Assembly (NCBI GenBank): GCA_037576215.1
Contig: JBANDB010000019.1
Coordinates: 1,247,501-1,311,500 of the forward strand
DNA: 64,000 bases
Origin: Armillaria gallica
Lineage: Eukaryota > Basidiomycota > Agaricomycetes > Agaricales > Physalacriaceae
Reading direction: 5' to 3'
Shown here: piece by piece, positions 38,114 through 49,287 of the stretch
Layout: each line of letters begins with the position of its first letter
Position numbering within the stretch: position 1 is the stretch's first letter
Notes under the pieces: model-generated
Told to the model about the DNA's origin: nothing
Databases searched by the model: none
Seen by the model: the letters and a program-made list of their open reading frames with translations, nothing else
Translations under genes and position numbers: made by a program

Positions 38114-39330
38114 GTTGAGATCTGCCATTTCGGGGAATGCTGAACATTCAAAACAAGCTCTTGAAAAGGTCCCTTTTAACACAGCAGTCTTATTCAATGG
38201 GTTAGACGATTACGGGAAGGACCATGATTGTATAAGCACCTCCGATGGAGTCAAGATGGAGGTGACGATTAGTATGAATGGTGATTCTGATCCAAGCCCC
38301 ATTTTTCACATACTTTGACAATCCAATGTACTAGTGGGGCACATGGCCAGAGTCAAGGTGACAGGTAGCTTGGTTGTCTTGATAGAAACTTGGAAGCCAT
38401 TTCATTGAGTAAGGCAAAGCACTAGTCTCTTGCAGTTTACCTCCATTGTGGTTGCTTATCAATCCACCCAAGCTGAGACAGGCGGCACTGAGGATCACAA
38501 TTCTCCGTGTGCTGTATTCCACCAGCTGGAGCATTGCCATGCAAAATCTGGCTTGCAGTACCAATCAGTGGATGCTTCATTGTTGGATGAGAGATAGAAA
38601 TGGCCGTATATCGATGGGGACTGTAGTTTTGATGGTCAACAATTTTGTCCCTGCCCTCGTCGCCAAGATGTTCTATAGAGAGATATTACTAGGTGAGACT
38701 AGCTTAGTCCAGGTGTTCACGATACCTCATCTCTGTGATTATTGGTCGCTTCATGGGCACTGGAGACGGTCGCTCTCTCCATGGGCTGGATACTGCAGGC
38801 TCATGCCTGAGCTTTGTTGTTCATATCCACTGTGCCATGCTGAGAGGAAAGAAATTTCTTGAAGGGATCATGAAGCAGGTTGGGGAGCAAATGGAGAGCT
38901 TGGAAATTCCAACAACTACCATACCGTAGGAAACTGTTGTCGCCTTGTGCTGGAGACTGCTATGGTAGCAGGCAAGATTCCCCAGGCTGCATTGGCAATT
39001 TCAGCAGGCTAACTTGGCGGGGTTTGAAATACAACTCTGACTGCAACCACCACCATCATCAACAGTACTTCTACTGGGTTGCTTGTTTCTTCTTCTCATC
39101 CTCAAAGCAATGGCAAACATTGACTCAGAAGAGCTTATTGAGCAAGCAGACACCCAACTAGACCTCAAGACGACAGAGCTCACCATCGAGCAACAGCCCA
39201 CAACGGCCGAATGCAACGAGCAGGACTTCTGGCTTCATGACAAATGGCCTCTTCAAGCAGTGTTGGCTAACCTTGAGAAGATAAAGGCCATGGTGCATGA
39301 AAAGTCGGGCGAAGAATCTGGTATGTAACT
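38114..39330. other. Possible unrecognised plus-strand gene
   Basis: Plus-strand pieces look protein-like: IIGRFMGTGDGRSLHGLDTA, then HIHCAMLRGKKFLEGIMKQV and ESLEIPTTTIP before TAG at about 38927; and an ATG frame 39110-39328 (MANIDSEELIEQADTQLDL...) that runs into a GTATGT donor-like site. I recognise no family and could not join the pieces. They may be two genes or relics. Confidence 0.3.
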
Positions 39331-40430
39331 TATATTCCTCATACAAGTTTCCTCCATTCATGGTGCTTCAGACGCGTATAAGATGTGTCTCCAGCATGAA
39401 AAAAGGTAGTGTTCACTGCTCGCTGGCCTCCCTTGACTTCATGCTTTCACCACGCATCCTCTGTCTCCAGCTTCGCTCACTTTTGTCTCATGTCTCGCCC
39501 GCCTTTCTGTCACATAATCACTGATCGTGTTTTCTATGGTCCATTTCGAATTCTCTTCTTATTCAACTCTTGGTATGTCTCATCCAAGTATGGCAGATGC
39601 TCATGGCCTCACCAAGCCCATTTCACAGTGTATCTTTGGCTTCCCCAATGACCGTCTTTTGTAAAATAATCCTATATTTGCATTATACTGCACACTCCAC
39701 TATAATTTCATCGTGAAATCAATTGCACACATTCCGACCAATAGTGCACTTCAAGGACACCATGTTGTTTCAAGGCTCCAAGCTAGTCTAACTGGAGCAC
39801 GAATTGCTATGAATGTCAAGATGAACTTATGCAAATATCTTCTGGTCATCGGTATACTAAAGCAGAAACTAACGTGTGATCTGATGTCTCTCTTCACCAA
39901 CTGTGTTTAAATTTTCTAGGTCTTTGGTTTTTGTGATTTTTCGAACTAGCTGGTCGTTCTTTGTTCTTTTCTAGTCCGTCACTACCTACCATTGTCATCA
40001 CAGACAACATTCAACAAGGCCAGGCCCCACATTCAACAGATACCACTCGCTCTCTCTGGGGCCGTAAGTAATTTAAAATACGCTGAGCATTCACAGCTTT
40101 GAACATCAACAAATAGCTCGAGGCTTGAGCCTGAGGCATGAATTGTCGATTAAATCCTGATGATTGTATGTAAACTATTGTGGGTGTTGGGAAGCTCTCA
40201 TGTCCAGTTTATTGCGGCCAACATGTGGTCTCATATGACATGGCACATGTACCAAAGTAGGTGTTTGACCTGTTCAAGACAGGTATATGGAGAGTAGTGT
40301 AGAAACATTGTCCAGCAGCCTGTCACTGCTGGAAGGGCCTGTAGATTGGATGGATATCGCACAAGACAGTGCCAGTAAAATACCAGATGTAAATATATCC
40401 ATGTATTGCCAGGCCAAATTATATAGAGAA
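39331..40430. other. No supported gene; probable interior of non-autonomous Helitron A
   Basis: No coding signal. Because a Helitron 3' terminus ends at 40480 on the plus strand, some of this upstream sequence is probably the body of that non-autonomous element. The 5' TC end was not located. Confidence 0.3.
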
Positions 40431-40480
40431 ACATAGGACTCAGTAATGCTACGCGAATGTGATGGCCCTCACCCCACTAG
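40431..40480 (+). mobile_element. Helitron 3' terminus A
   Basis: A 50-nt block starting ACATAGGACTC and ending CACTAG followed by T. It aligns without gaps to the block at 41463-41512 and to the 3' end of the coding Helitron (58105 to 58056 on minus). The hairpin stem near the end is degenerate in this copy. CTAG followed by T fits Helitron rules. Confidence 0.7.
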
Positions 40481-40484
40481 TTAT

Positions 40485-41280
40485 TATGCAGATGTGAAAG
40501 ACCCATGGGAAAATCTATTTGTGCCATCATTTCATTTCGGTCATTGCCGGCCCTCTCCTCTGAGCTATCATGGGAACATTTTCTATTTGTGCCTGTCCTT
40601 TCCTGCTTTCTGTTCTGATTGATTCTGCTTGTCCCACTCCGCTCTCGCCATCGCGCTCCTTCGCATCTGTTGTCCATCTTGTAGATCTAGTTATGAGGGT
40701 GAGGTTTCTGATGCATTGAATGTGGATGCAAAGGTACATTTGAGCTTCATTCTCTTCTTTGGGGCATGCTAACAAGGGACGAATTTATATCAGGATTTCA
40801 CTTCTTGTTAGTACAACGATGAAAATATAGAATATCGCTGTGGCCTTAGGCAGGATCGGGTACATCAACAATGGGGTGAGGGGTTTAGCCAAGCAATAAA
40901 GGCATTTGTGATAGACTGCAAAGGTAGCTGTATGATTCCTGTAAGTGTTGATTATCTTATTTCTTGTTCGTTTGGCTGACTTTGCTTGCTAAGAGGCATA
41001 GGCCATGTATTTTTTGTGTAGTCAGTCTGTGTCCTTGCCTTTAAATTTGATTCTGATACTAACTAACTACTGACTATAGCTGCATAACGAATGATATATG
41101 CCTGGCAAGTGTTTGTGTTTACTGACATGAAGGGAGAGCTAACAACGAAATAGATGTTTTGACCTTGTGCTAAATTGCTTGAGTAAGGACACCAGTATTT
41201 AAGAGGTACATATTGTCTGTTACTGCCAAGCTGAGCACAGAGATGACTCGAGAGAGGAGGTAACATTTAATTCACTCGTT
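40485..41280. repeat. Dispersed repeat, copy 2 (about 0.8 kb)
   Basis: Homologous to 28882-29690 over nearly its full length, with a shortened segment near the end. It starts four bases after Helitron terminus A, so terminus A sits at the repeat's left edge. No protein motif was seen. Confidence 0.8.
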
Positions 41281-41462
41281 TCCACATCGACAACACTTTG
41301 ACCTTTGTGTAGACTTTGTGGAACCAACCATGTTGTGCAAAGAAAATAATTATATTGATGATGGTAATGATTATTACACTGAAGTAGTCTACCAATAGCT
41401 AGTCATGAGCATGGGATGGTAGTCTAATGTGTGCCAGTGCACGCATACATGGTAAACTTTAA

Positions 41463-41512
41463 ACATAGGACTCGGTATTGCCATGTAGATGCGATGGCCC
41501 TCACCCGACTAG
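41463..41512 (+). mobile_element. Helitron 3' terminus B
   Basis: A 50-nt block identical at 42 positions, by hand count, to the terminus of the coding Helitron. It has the stem GCCAT...ATGGC, then CTCACCCGACTAG and a flanking T. It marks the end of a second non-autonomous copy. Confidence 0.75.
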
Positions 41513-44500
41513 TGACTTTTGTAACTTCTGTTCAGGTTTCCACTGATTTTTTGATGGATGTATTGTACTTAAATACCATTGGACCATCCACAGGCACCTC
41601 GTGGTTAGGTATTTTACTGTCTTTTAGGTCTCAAACAATTGACTTGACACTGTAATCTATCAGGAACAGTGTTGAAACCTCCTAAAGATTAAGAAAGCCT
41701 TTGAAGTAGTCTGGTATGTAAATTTCGCTTGCATTTATAGGTAATGACATGTAGTATTAATGTCATAAATATATTGATAGGAACGCAAATGATTGTACAC
41801 AAAACGCAAATGAATGCAAGCACACAAATCACAAGCACAAAATTCTCCTGGCCCCTAGCTTCCTTGTAGCCGTCTGACACTAGAACCAGTGTCGAACATG
41901 GCAAATCAACTTATGCCCAGAGGATCAACACAACTTGTCTTTGTTCTGAGAATAGTCTGCACATTTCGGAATCGGCCAGTGATGATAGAGGAGAACCCTT
42001 GGTAATGTATGTGTGCATCTTCCTACAAAAATCATTAAAAAATGAACATTCGCACCTTGTAACCAAGTGAAATGGAAAGTGCCTGCAAGGTACATCAATT
42101 TTCATTGAACCAGGAGTGCTCTTCCCCTGTACGTCTGTACAGCGGGCAGCAGAAGCGCAAATAGCTTACACAAAGCAAAGGTGTGTTCACAGTACTCGTC
42201 TGCTTTTTCTGTTCGTAATTGTGTACCAGCCATCGGTATGGCACGGATAAGCAAGATCCCCACCCCTCCTTCTTCCGCTCACAATGGTCAATTTGTCAGG
42301 CTAGTAGTACTGACCCTTAACCGAGCAGTCATAACAGAAGGCACAGGTCAATTCACATCTATATTTCAGACACCATGTTTCACAGGCTGCCATCGATAAC
42401 AAGAACACTTCTTATGATGTTTCGTGGGTAGGCATGTCTTTCAAATGTCAAACTGTACTGCTACTAACCAATGTTACGTTCCACAGATATTTTATTCTTT
42501 TACAAATATTAGGCTTGTTCGTGTTTACCCAATGTAGAGCTCTTGGGAAGGCTCTCTCTTTTGGAATTTGCCTCATCAGATTTTTTTATAGTGATCAACG
42601 TTGCAATTATTGACGGTCATCGGTGACCCCATTCGCACGCTGAAGCACAATCAGCCCATGTCATCCTGAAATGCTTCCTACCTCCAGCAGCCTAGGTTTG
42701 ATTTCGACTTTGGTACCTTTTCAGATAAAGGGGCGATTCCAACACAGATGTCATTTCGTCTCATATTCTTAGCCCCCAGAATTTGAGGAAAATATCCTTC
42801 ACCATGCCATGATTGGCTCCAGTGAGGGTAGCCCTCTTCACGGAACATACTTTGGAATGATGACAAATGCACGAGGCAGTGGAGTATTTGATGATTCAGA
42901 CAAGGATGGCAGAGAAGAAGAGCACGGGATAGGTCGAGGACCCGAGACAGGTCTTCGGTTCATTCCTGTACTGCTGCTAATGTTATGTCTTGCATGAGGT
43001 GGTCGTCATCACTTCCAGCTGCTTGCCTGAGTGATCTAACCTGATGTCTTTTGTCTAGGCATCAGTATCCATGCAGTCAGTTCAGAGAAACAAGCAAAAT
43101 GACTCCAAACTTTCTGCCTGAGGACAGCATGCTGTATTGCCATTATGTACAGATGCAAATACGATGACCAAAGGTGCATTCTTTACATGTGAAACCTTCT
43201 TTATGACAGTTTTCTGATGGCCATTCAGACAGTGTCAGAGTACTTCAGTGTGTAGGTACAGCACCGTTCCTTGAATCCAAATTGAATAAATGTGCCGCTT
43301 CTTCTCCAATCACCATGGTGGAAGAGCATAATGTTTTTAGTGACTCCGTCCATTGTTAATGAGTCCACCACCATCACTGAGCTCAAATGTGGCTGCTTCC
43401 AACTCTCCATTAGTACCACTGCCTCGTTGAACACGGAGTGAAGAACGTGAACAAAAGCGGCTATCTCATTCATTCCAGTTCTGGGTGTCCCTTGCTTCAT
43501 CAAAGTTCAAACGCCACCTGCTTGATTCTCAGTCCTTCTGACCCTGGTCTGTGAGCTTCCCTGCAAGGGTTGTCTCAACACGTCCTTCCGTTAGCTGAAG
43601 CCCACGACTAACTCTTGTTTTTGAAGATTGCGACCTATACAATAATCAATCTACCTTGTCCCGTTATGAGATCATATTGTCAATCACCGTGGGAGCAGAT
43701 ATGCAAAGTACATTAATTTCAATCCAGATTCTCAACCGCTTTAGTTTCTTTCACCACCGTCATATTCCACCCCCCCTCAGACTGGAATCTAACACTTGTC
43801 AATGGGTTTCTCATAGTTGTATGCTGTTGGCGAATCACAAGCTATGCCTTGTTTTTTCAGTCAAGCATTGATGGCAAAGGTGAGCCGGCGAGAGTGTTTT
43901 GCCATTGGTGCATATATTTGTCACAGCTTCTGGAAGGCACCTACTGCTTTGCATGCAGTTTGTGTACATCTGAGATACTAGGAAGGAGATGGGACTATTC
44001 CACTTCTTTCTTATAAGTGTCGAGGGAGCTTCAAGATCTCTGTCACTGAAGTGTTATATTCATGACATGAAACATACCGAGCAACATACATTATCAGACT
44101 TGGTGTCGAAGGAAATACTGCATTTTGGCAAGTCCTGCCTCCTTACTTCCACAAAAGACCTTATCACTGTACACCGGCCAGTTCCGTTTTTAGAATGTAG
44201 CTTCTCAGCCCTTGTTATAATGCACAGAACCGTATTTTATATGTACAGTGTACCCTCTTATAGATAATAGCTTGGCATCGAGGTCACTGTTTAGCTGCCT
44301 GGTGATGATCAGACCCGATAGTGATATCAGGATCTGTATCACATGCTTCTTGTCAATGGTCTGTGGTGGTTGTTCAGGAAACATCCTAAAGTTCTCAAAG
44401 TAAGAAATATTGGTGTTCTGTTCACTCCATGAGTATGAGGTCTTTAGGGAAAGTGGAGTAACATTTTCATTCACCCCAAATAATATATATTGGGCCGATA

Positions 44501-44873
44501 GATTTGTACATATGTAGACAAGCCACTACCTGGCCATGTGGACTAGCAAGACAGCTCTACAAGTAATGGCTTTGAACTTTTGGATGTCTTGGACCATGGT
44601 GCAAGAGATGCACCATGTGCATGGGGAGTAGGATTCTAGTCATGCAACAATGGTGATAGAGATGGACTGCATAAATCATGGCACTACACTGGAAGCTATG
44701 AGACATATATGAAATAGAGCAGAACAGATGAAATATTAGTACACTGAAATAAATAAGTAGCAGAAATGGGTGTCGACAAAAAGTCCTAGTACTCGCTGTT
44801 ATCTACCTGGACTTTGATACTATAGTATCTTAGAATCAAGATCGCATCCATCAATCCGCACTCCATAGGTTGC
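41513..44873. other. No supported gene
   Basis: Scattered short frames without motifs. The longest, a 92-codon minus-strand frame at 43225-43503 and a 92-codon plus-strand frame at 43989-44267, show no domain. AT-rich and low in CpG. Confidence 0.4.
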
Positions 44874-45906
44874 TTACTCCCAGTACCAAAGATGGTCAGT
44901 CAAGTTTCCAGCAACAATTGGTGTCTGGCTACTGGAAGCTGGTAATCAAGACAACAGATCCACATATGTCACATTGTCTGGCAAAGCAGATTTGAGAACA
45001 TCAAGGAGGGTTAGCGTAAAAACACCATTCTGGCCATTTCTTTCAGGGAACACCTTTTCTCTTGCTACTTGATGGTCACAGCACGCAGCCAAAACTATGT
45101 GAGAATCCATATCTGGTTCCCATCGGGCATCCAATACACATTTGTACCCAGGAAGACCACACATGCTATTGTTGGCAATGCAGAGAGCATCCCCAAGTCC
45201 TCCCTGTTGTAGTTGAGGTGCAGAGCGCACCCCTACCACTGAAGGACCCCAGGTAAGACCGCTCAAGTAGCAGCAATCCAGGATGACGGTGATTTTCCAT
45301 CCTTTAGCACGACATATTTGGGTAAGGATAGCATTAAGTTCACAGTCTGTGATGTCAGTAATAACATTACTATTCATGTCTGTGGTGCCTCGGTCTGAAG
45401 GGCAGAGTGCCGCGACACTGCAGACGTCATTGGGGGTGCACATGCGATGTTCACATGCAAAACTCGAGCCGTGTCCAGAAAAGTAAATGATGATGTTATC
45501 GCCATTCTGGATCTCGGGGTTGTCGATAAGACTGAAAAGCATGTTAACGATGTTAGCATGGGATGGGATTGGTGCATTTTCATGGTATGAATTAGGGCGG
45601 GGACACAGGAGGCACTGTATGTGGTTTTCAGGGATGCCGAGGTCATTGATCAAATAGTCCTTCATTGCACACACGTCTGACATGCAGCCATGCAGCGGAT
45701 GGCCTGGATACGCATCAATGCCAATAAGTACAGCCCAGAAACGCAAGGAGTCATGGCTACGTGTCGACTATAATTCCATGTATCAGTGTCAAGGTGTATT
45801 TCAGAATATGTGGGCTTACTCTTCCACGGGGAAGGTTCACCCCAAGGAGCAGTCTCCCAGATCTGAGAGCTAACCATCCCTTCACTAATGCTTCATTTGA
45901 AGACAT
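44874..45906 (-). pseudogene. Caspase-domain protein C with late nonsense codon
   Basis: Exon 1 (45820-45906, 29 codons from ATG) joins through a 52-nt intron (GTAAGC...TTATAG) in phase 0 to the domain exon from 45767. Seen: FWAVLIGIDAYPG, LHGCMSDVCAMKDYL, IIYFSGHGSSF with the catalytic His, ALCPSDRG, ILDCCYLSG with the nucleophile Cys kept (one extra residue against the usual DCCHSG), VLAACCDHQVA and YVDLLS. The frame meets TGA at 44946-44948, yet the same frame continues with LPASSSQTPIVAGNL and DHLWYWE to TAA at 44874. About 24 C-terminal residues would be lost. It is the best-preserved caspase-like gene here and might still make a slightly short enzyme. The N-terminal region is shorter than in A and B. 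Confidence 0.8.
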
Positions 45907-46280
45907 GCACTGTGCTGCAGCAGGATCTCCATTGTTTCATCCTCAGTGGATTAGAGTCTGATATGAGTTCGCACCTGGTTTTGAGGGCATGCTGAGGGTA
46001 CAGCATTGAGTGTGCAAGGGATGTATTGCTCGCAAGCTTCTCAGTTCTTTCCAGTCTGGGAAGTGGATAGATAAAGTAGACCTATGCCAATGCAATTGCA
46101 GCATTGGATTGCCAAATCTCTGTTATTGTGGTGGGACACAAGGATCCTGTTTGCACTGAAAGTGTACTTTGAGTGCGAATGCTGGCCAGTTTTTCCTCAT
46201 GAACTCATAGTCGTTTAACACCTCTATTTATGTGCATGGATTCAATAGCACTCTTGGATGCAAACTTTTAATAAGGGTAA
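45907..46280. other. Spacer left of the LINE
   Basis: No frame supported. Before the LINE arrived, this sequence lay immediately downstream of the host gene now at 56642-57664. Confidence 0.5.
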
Positions 46281-46296
46281 GACAAGCAACTCTCAA
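46281..46296 (+). repeat. LINE target-site duplication, left copy
   Basis: GACAAGCAACTCTCAA, repeated exactly at 56621-56636. It defines the left limit of the LINE. Confidence 0.9.
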
Positions 46297-47138
46297 TAGA
46301 AGGCGCACCAAAATGGGAATGAGACAAAGTAATGAGATATGTGTCTCGCTTCGCTGTGGGCGACCAATGAAAAACAGAGTGAGAGAAGTCTTTCAAATTG
46401 AAGACAAAAAAGCAGTGTGCCAAGAGTTAGAGAACAAAGCAAGAATGTGACACACCACTGTGACAGCCACCAACTGATCAAACATCACCATTGAACGTGT
46501 CTCTCCTGCCTCTCTTGGATGACAAAGGAAGGATCCCCTCATCGATAATGCTAGAGCTATGAGCCCTCTCAAGCACCTACCAGGCCATGCCACCAATAGA
46601 TAGAGCAAGACAACTTGCTACAACTCACTATAAAATGGGGAGATACACAGAATCCCCGAGGAAAAGGAATGACTACAGTGCACACGATGCTGAGTACAAA
46701 GCAGCAAGAGAACTTGAAAGGGAAGAAGGGTCTCCTTGTCTTCTCGACCCTGGTCTGCCCTGTTTTCCTACATAAATACTTCCAACCTTTGTGGATGCAC
46801 TCACGAAAAAGAAACCCCAGAATCAAACATCAATGAAAGCCCCCACACTTTCTGCCACCATCATCATGTCTAACCGCACCACTGCTGCCGACCATGTTGC
46901 TTGTACTAGGAGCCAGCTGACCATCGTCTCTGGACCGACATCGTCTACCCCCAACCTGAATGTGATCAAGCTTTGCCCTACCCTGGTGCGCACTCAGGGA
47001 GGAGCAACAACCTCTAATGTGCCAAAGGGGAGACCCACTGCAAACAAAAAGAAGCAGGGCATGAAGGCTGCAAACAGCAAGCAAGCCATACAACACGACA
47101 CTGCGATGAAGGAGACTACCTCAGAAATCGAGATGAAG

Positions 47139-47184
47139 GTACCATGTCACCATCTCTGTCAAACAACCACTCATGAATGTACAG
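47139..47184 (+). other. Apparent intron 1 in LINE ORF1
   Basis: GTACCA...GTACAG, 46 nt. Splicing moves from frame 0 to frame 1 and joins GAGATGAAG to GAGGACAAA in phase 0. Confidence 0.6.
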
Positions 47185-47277
47185 GAGGACAAAACTACCA
47201 AAGAGCCTGCCACCAAATTCTTGAAGACAGTGATGAAAGGGGACACTCCCATTGAGAAGGGAAGTCCCAACCACCAA

Positions 47278-47329
47278 GTGAGTACTGTCCAGTGTTGTGA
47301 AACCTATAATAATATGAAAGACATATTAG
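47278..47329 (+). other. Apparent intron 2 in LINE ORF1
   Basis: GTGAGT...ATTAG, 52 nt, with in-frame stops inside. It joins CACCAA to GCAGCCAAA in phase 0 and moves to frame 2. Confidence 0.65.
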
Positions 47330-47629
47330 GCAGCCAAAGGTTTTGACGAGATGCTCACAAACATCAAAACCCCAAACCACCTCGAAAAGAGCACCAAACT
47401 TTCTCTGGATGAGAAGGTCGTTCAGAAGGCACAAGAGGCCACACCGCGACTCCAGAAGAGGAGGTCTGAAGCTGACCTTGAGGATGAGGAGTTCATGCCA
47501 GGCCAAAACCGTTTCTCCCTCCTGTCTAGCCATGAAGAACCCCTGTACAAGAAAGCTAAGAATGATGAGGAGTCAGAACCAGAAGTGGAGACAGATGTCC
47601 AAGATTATGATGAAGACATGTCTCGACAG

Positions 47630-47671
47630 GTGCACTACATTGCAATTAACACCAGCCCAAATAACTAACAG
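47630..47671 (+). other. Apparent intron 3 in LINE ORF1
   Basis: GTGCAC...AACTAACAG, 42 nt, with a branch-like ACTAAC and an in-frame TAA. It joins CGACAG to AGACTAAAG in phase 0. Confidence 0.6.
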
Positions 47672-49287
47672 AGACTAAAGTCGATGCCTAACCCAGTGTC
47701 CGATGTGGAGAATGACATGGACCAAGATATAAATGGTGGCAGTGACCACGGTATGATCGAGATCACCACACAACCAATCACTCTGGCTGTCAATGCACCT
47801 AAGAATAGCTTTGCCAGTGCAATGGCGCCTCCTCCTCTCTCCCAGGGAAACCCCTTTGCACGATGCCTACCGGAGGACAGCAGCATTGAACCCAAAGTCG
47901 AACCCAATTCCCTGAGTGGCCCCAGCATCCCTATCACAGTGCCTGCTGCATCGTTCCCCCAATCTTCCGCAAATGGGGGGGAACTTGCAGACTCTCATGC
48001 CATGATGGGGGCCACTATGCCCAATTTTGCCAGAATGATCGCACCTGTTGCTTCGACCACAACATTACCACTAACACAACAAGGAGGCCTTGAGATTACC
48101 ATACACAGGAAACATGCCAGGATGTACTACCTGCACTCTATTTTCGCCCCCCATGTCTTCCACAACTATGACTGGGAGCAACTAGACGACCTGTACAGCT
48201 CCCAGGACCCAAACGATGTCCTCATCATCATCTGGGGCCTGAAATACCATAACCTGAAATCCATGCATGAAACCAGGCTGGACACAACTCTCTGAACCTA
48301 TTTCGTGAATGATGCGAAGATCAACTTCAAAATTGCGTCCCCTTTTCCCCCTCCCTGCTATTTTAACAATGGTATCGCTGGTCCAAAGGAACAACCCTTC
48401 ATGAAGAATCACATGGGGATGCCTTTTACATTCTATGTCAGGGGGCTATCTGACAACCAGAAAGCCAAAATCCTGGCAGATGCAGTAATCCCCACAAACA
48501 TCGAAACATACCTGATTCTCAATCCAGCCAACTTCATTTCTGACTTTGCTTTCACCATCGACAGTCTCACCATGCCTCCATCTGAACAAGGGCAAAAAAT
48601 GGTGGAGAAACTCCTCAAAGATAAGCTGTACACCACAGACAAGGTCTGGTCCTTCCTCAGCACCCACCGTGATGCTATCCCCCTCTCGGTGAAGGATGAT
48701 GAGGTGCCATCCAGGGTCATTCTCTCCCTTGTCACGAGAAGCATATGGATCAAAAGACGACATGGCAAACCTGGGCGGCAGGGATGGAACATCTGGATCC
48801 CGCATCCTATGAAGGTTCCATGCTACCATGTGGAATGGCTTGACATGCTGAAGTCTACCTTCCCCATCCAAACTGGATCTGGTTTTGGGGGAATGGCATG
48901 CCTCATCAAAGTTCCCTTTTTCTGCAAAGGATGTAAGGGTGCGAGTCACCCGACCGCACAGTGCCCACTCAAAGACCAGCTTGGAGATTTGCTGCACAGG
49001 CCATGCGATGAGAATTACAGAAGGAGTGTGAATAGAGTTAGAGGAGGCCATGGAGGCCAAGGAGGTCAATCTGGTGTTTCCAATGGACAGTACTTCGAGA
49101 ATTGAATAGCAGTGTAAATAGCACCAACATGAAGAATAACAGCACACTGTCCCTCCCAATTGTGAGTGCATGAATGGGGTTCCCACCTTTAGGGTAGGAA
49201 GGAATACTCTGACAAAATGGTTAAACCCTTCGGATCCTTATCACTAGGCCCTTACCAGCCGCAAATACCTTCAACTACATACACAAA

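Larger units (their letters stand above)
46587..49105 (+). pseudogene. LINE ORF1 (gag-like) with three apparent introns
   Basis: An N-terminal frame from ATG 46587 (MPPIDRARQLATTHY...) reaches TAA at 46773, then the same frame continues to ATG 46833. Three GT-AG segments interrupt it: 47139-47184 (46 nt), 47278-47329 (52 nt) and 47630-47671 (42 nt). Removing all three gives one continuous frame through IEMK/EDKTTK, PNHQ/AAKGFDEM and MSRQ/RLKSMP. TGA at 48293 interrupts the central part. The C-terminal part has CKGCKGASHPTAQCP, a CCHC-type knuckle, then a Gly-rich tail ending at TGA 49103. Such proteins coat the LINE RNA. The introns are inferred from frame repair and splice consensus, not from transcripts. 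Confidence 0.7.

Noticed and set aside
46773..46775. Counting the TAA between 46587-46775 and ATG 46833 as another decay stop
   Set aside because: It is unclear whether the upstream frame belongs to ORF1, so it was kept separate as a stated exception.
48182..49186. Long minus-strand ORFs opposite LINE ORF1
   Set aside because: Shadow frames of the clearly coding plus strand, with no domain of their own.
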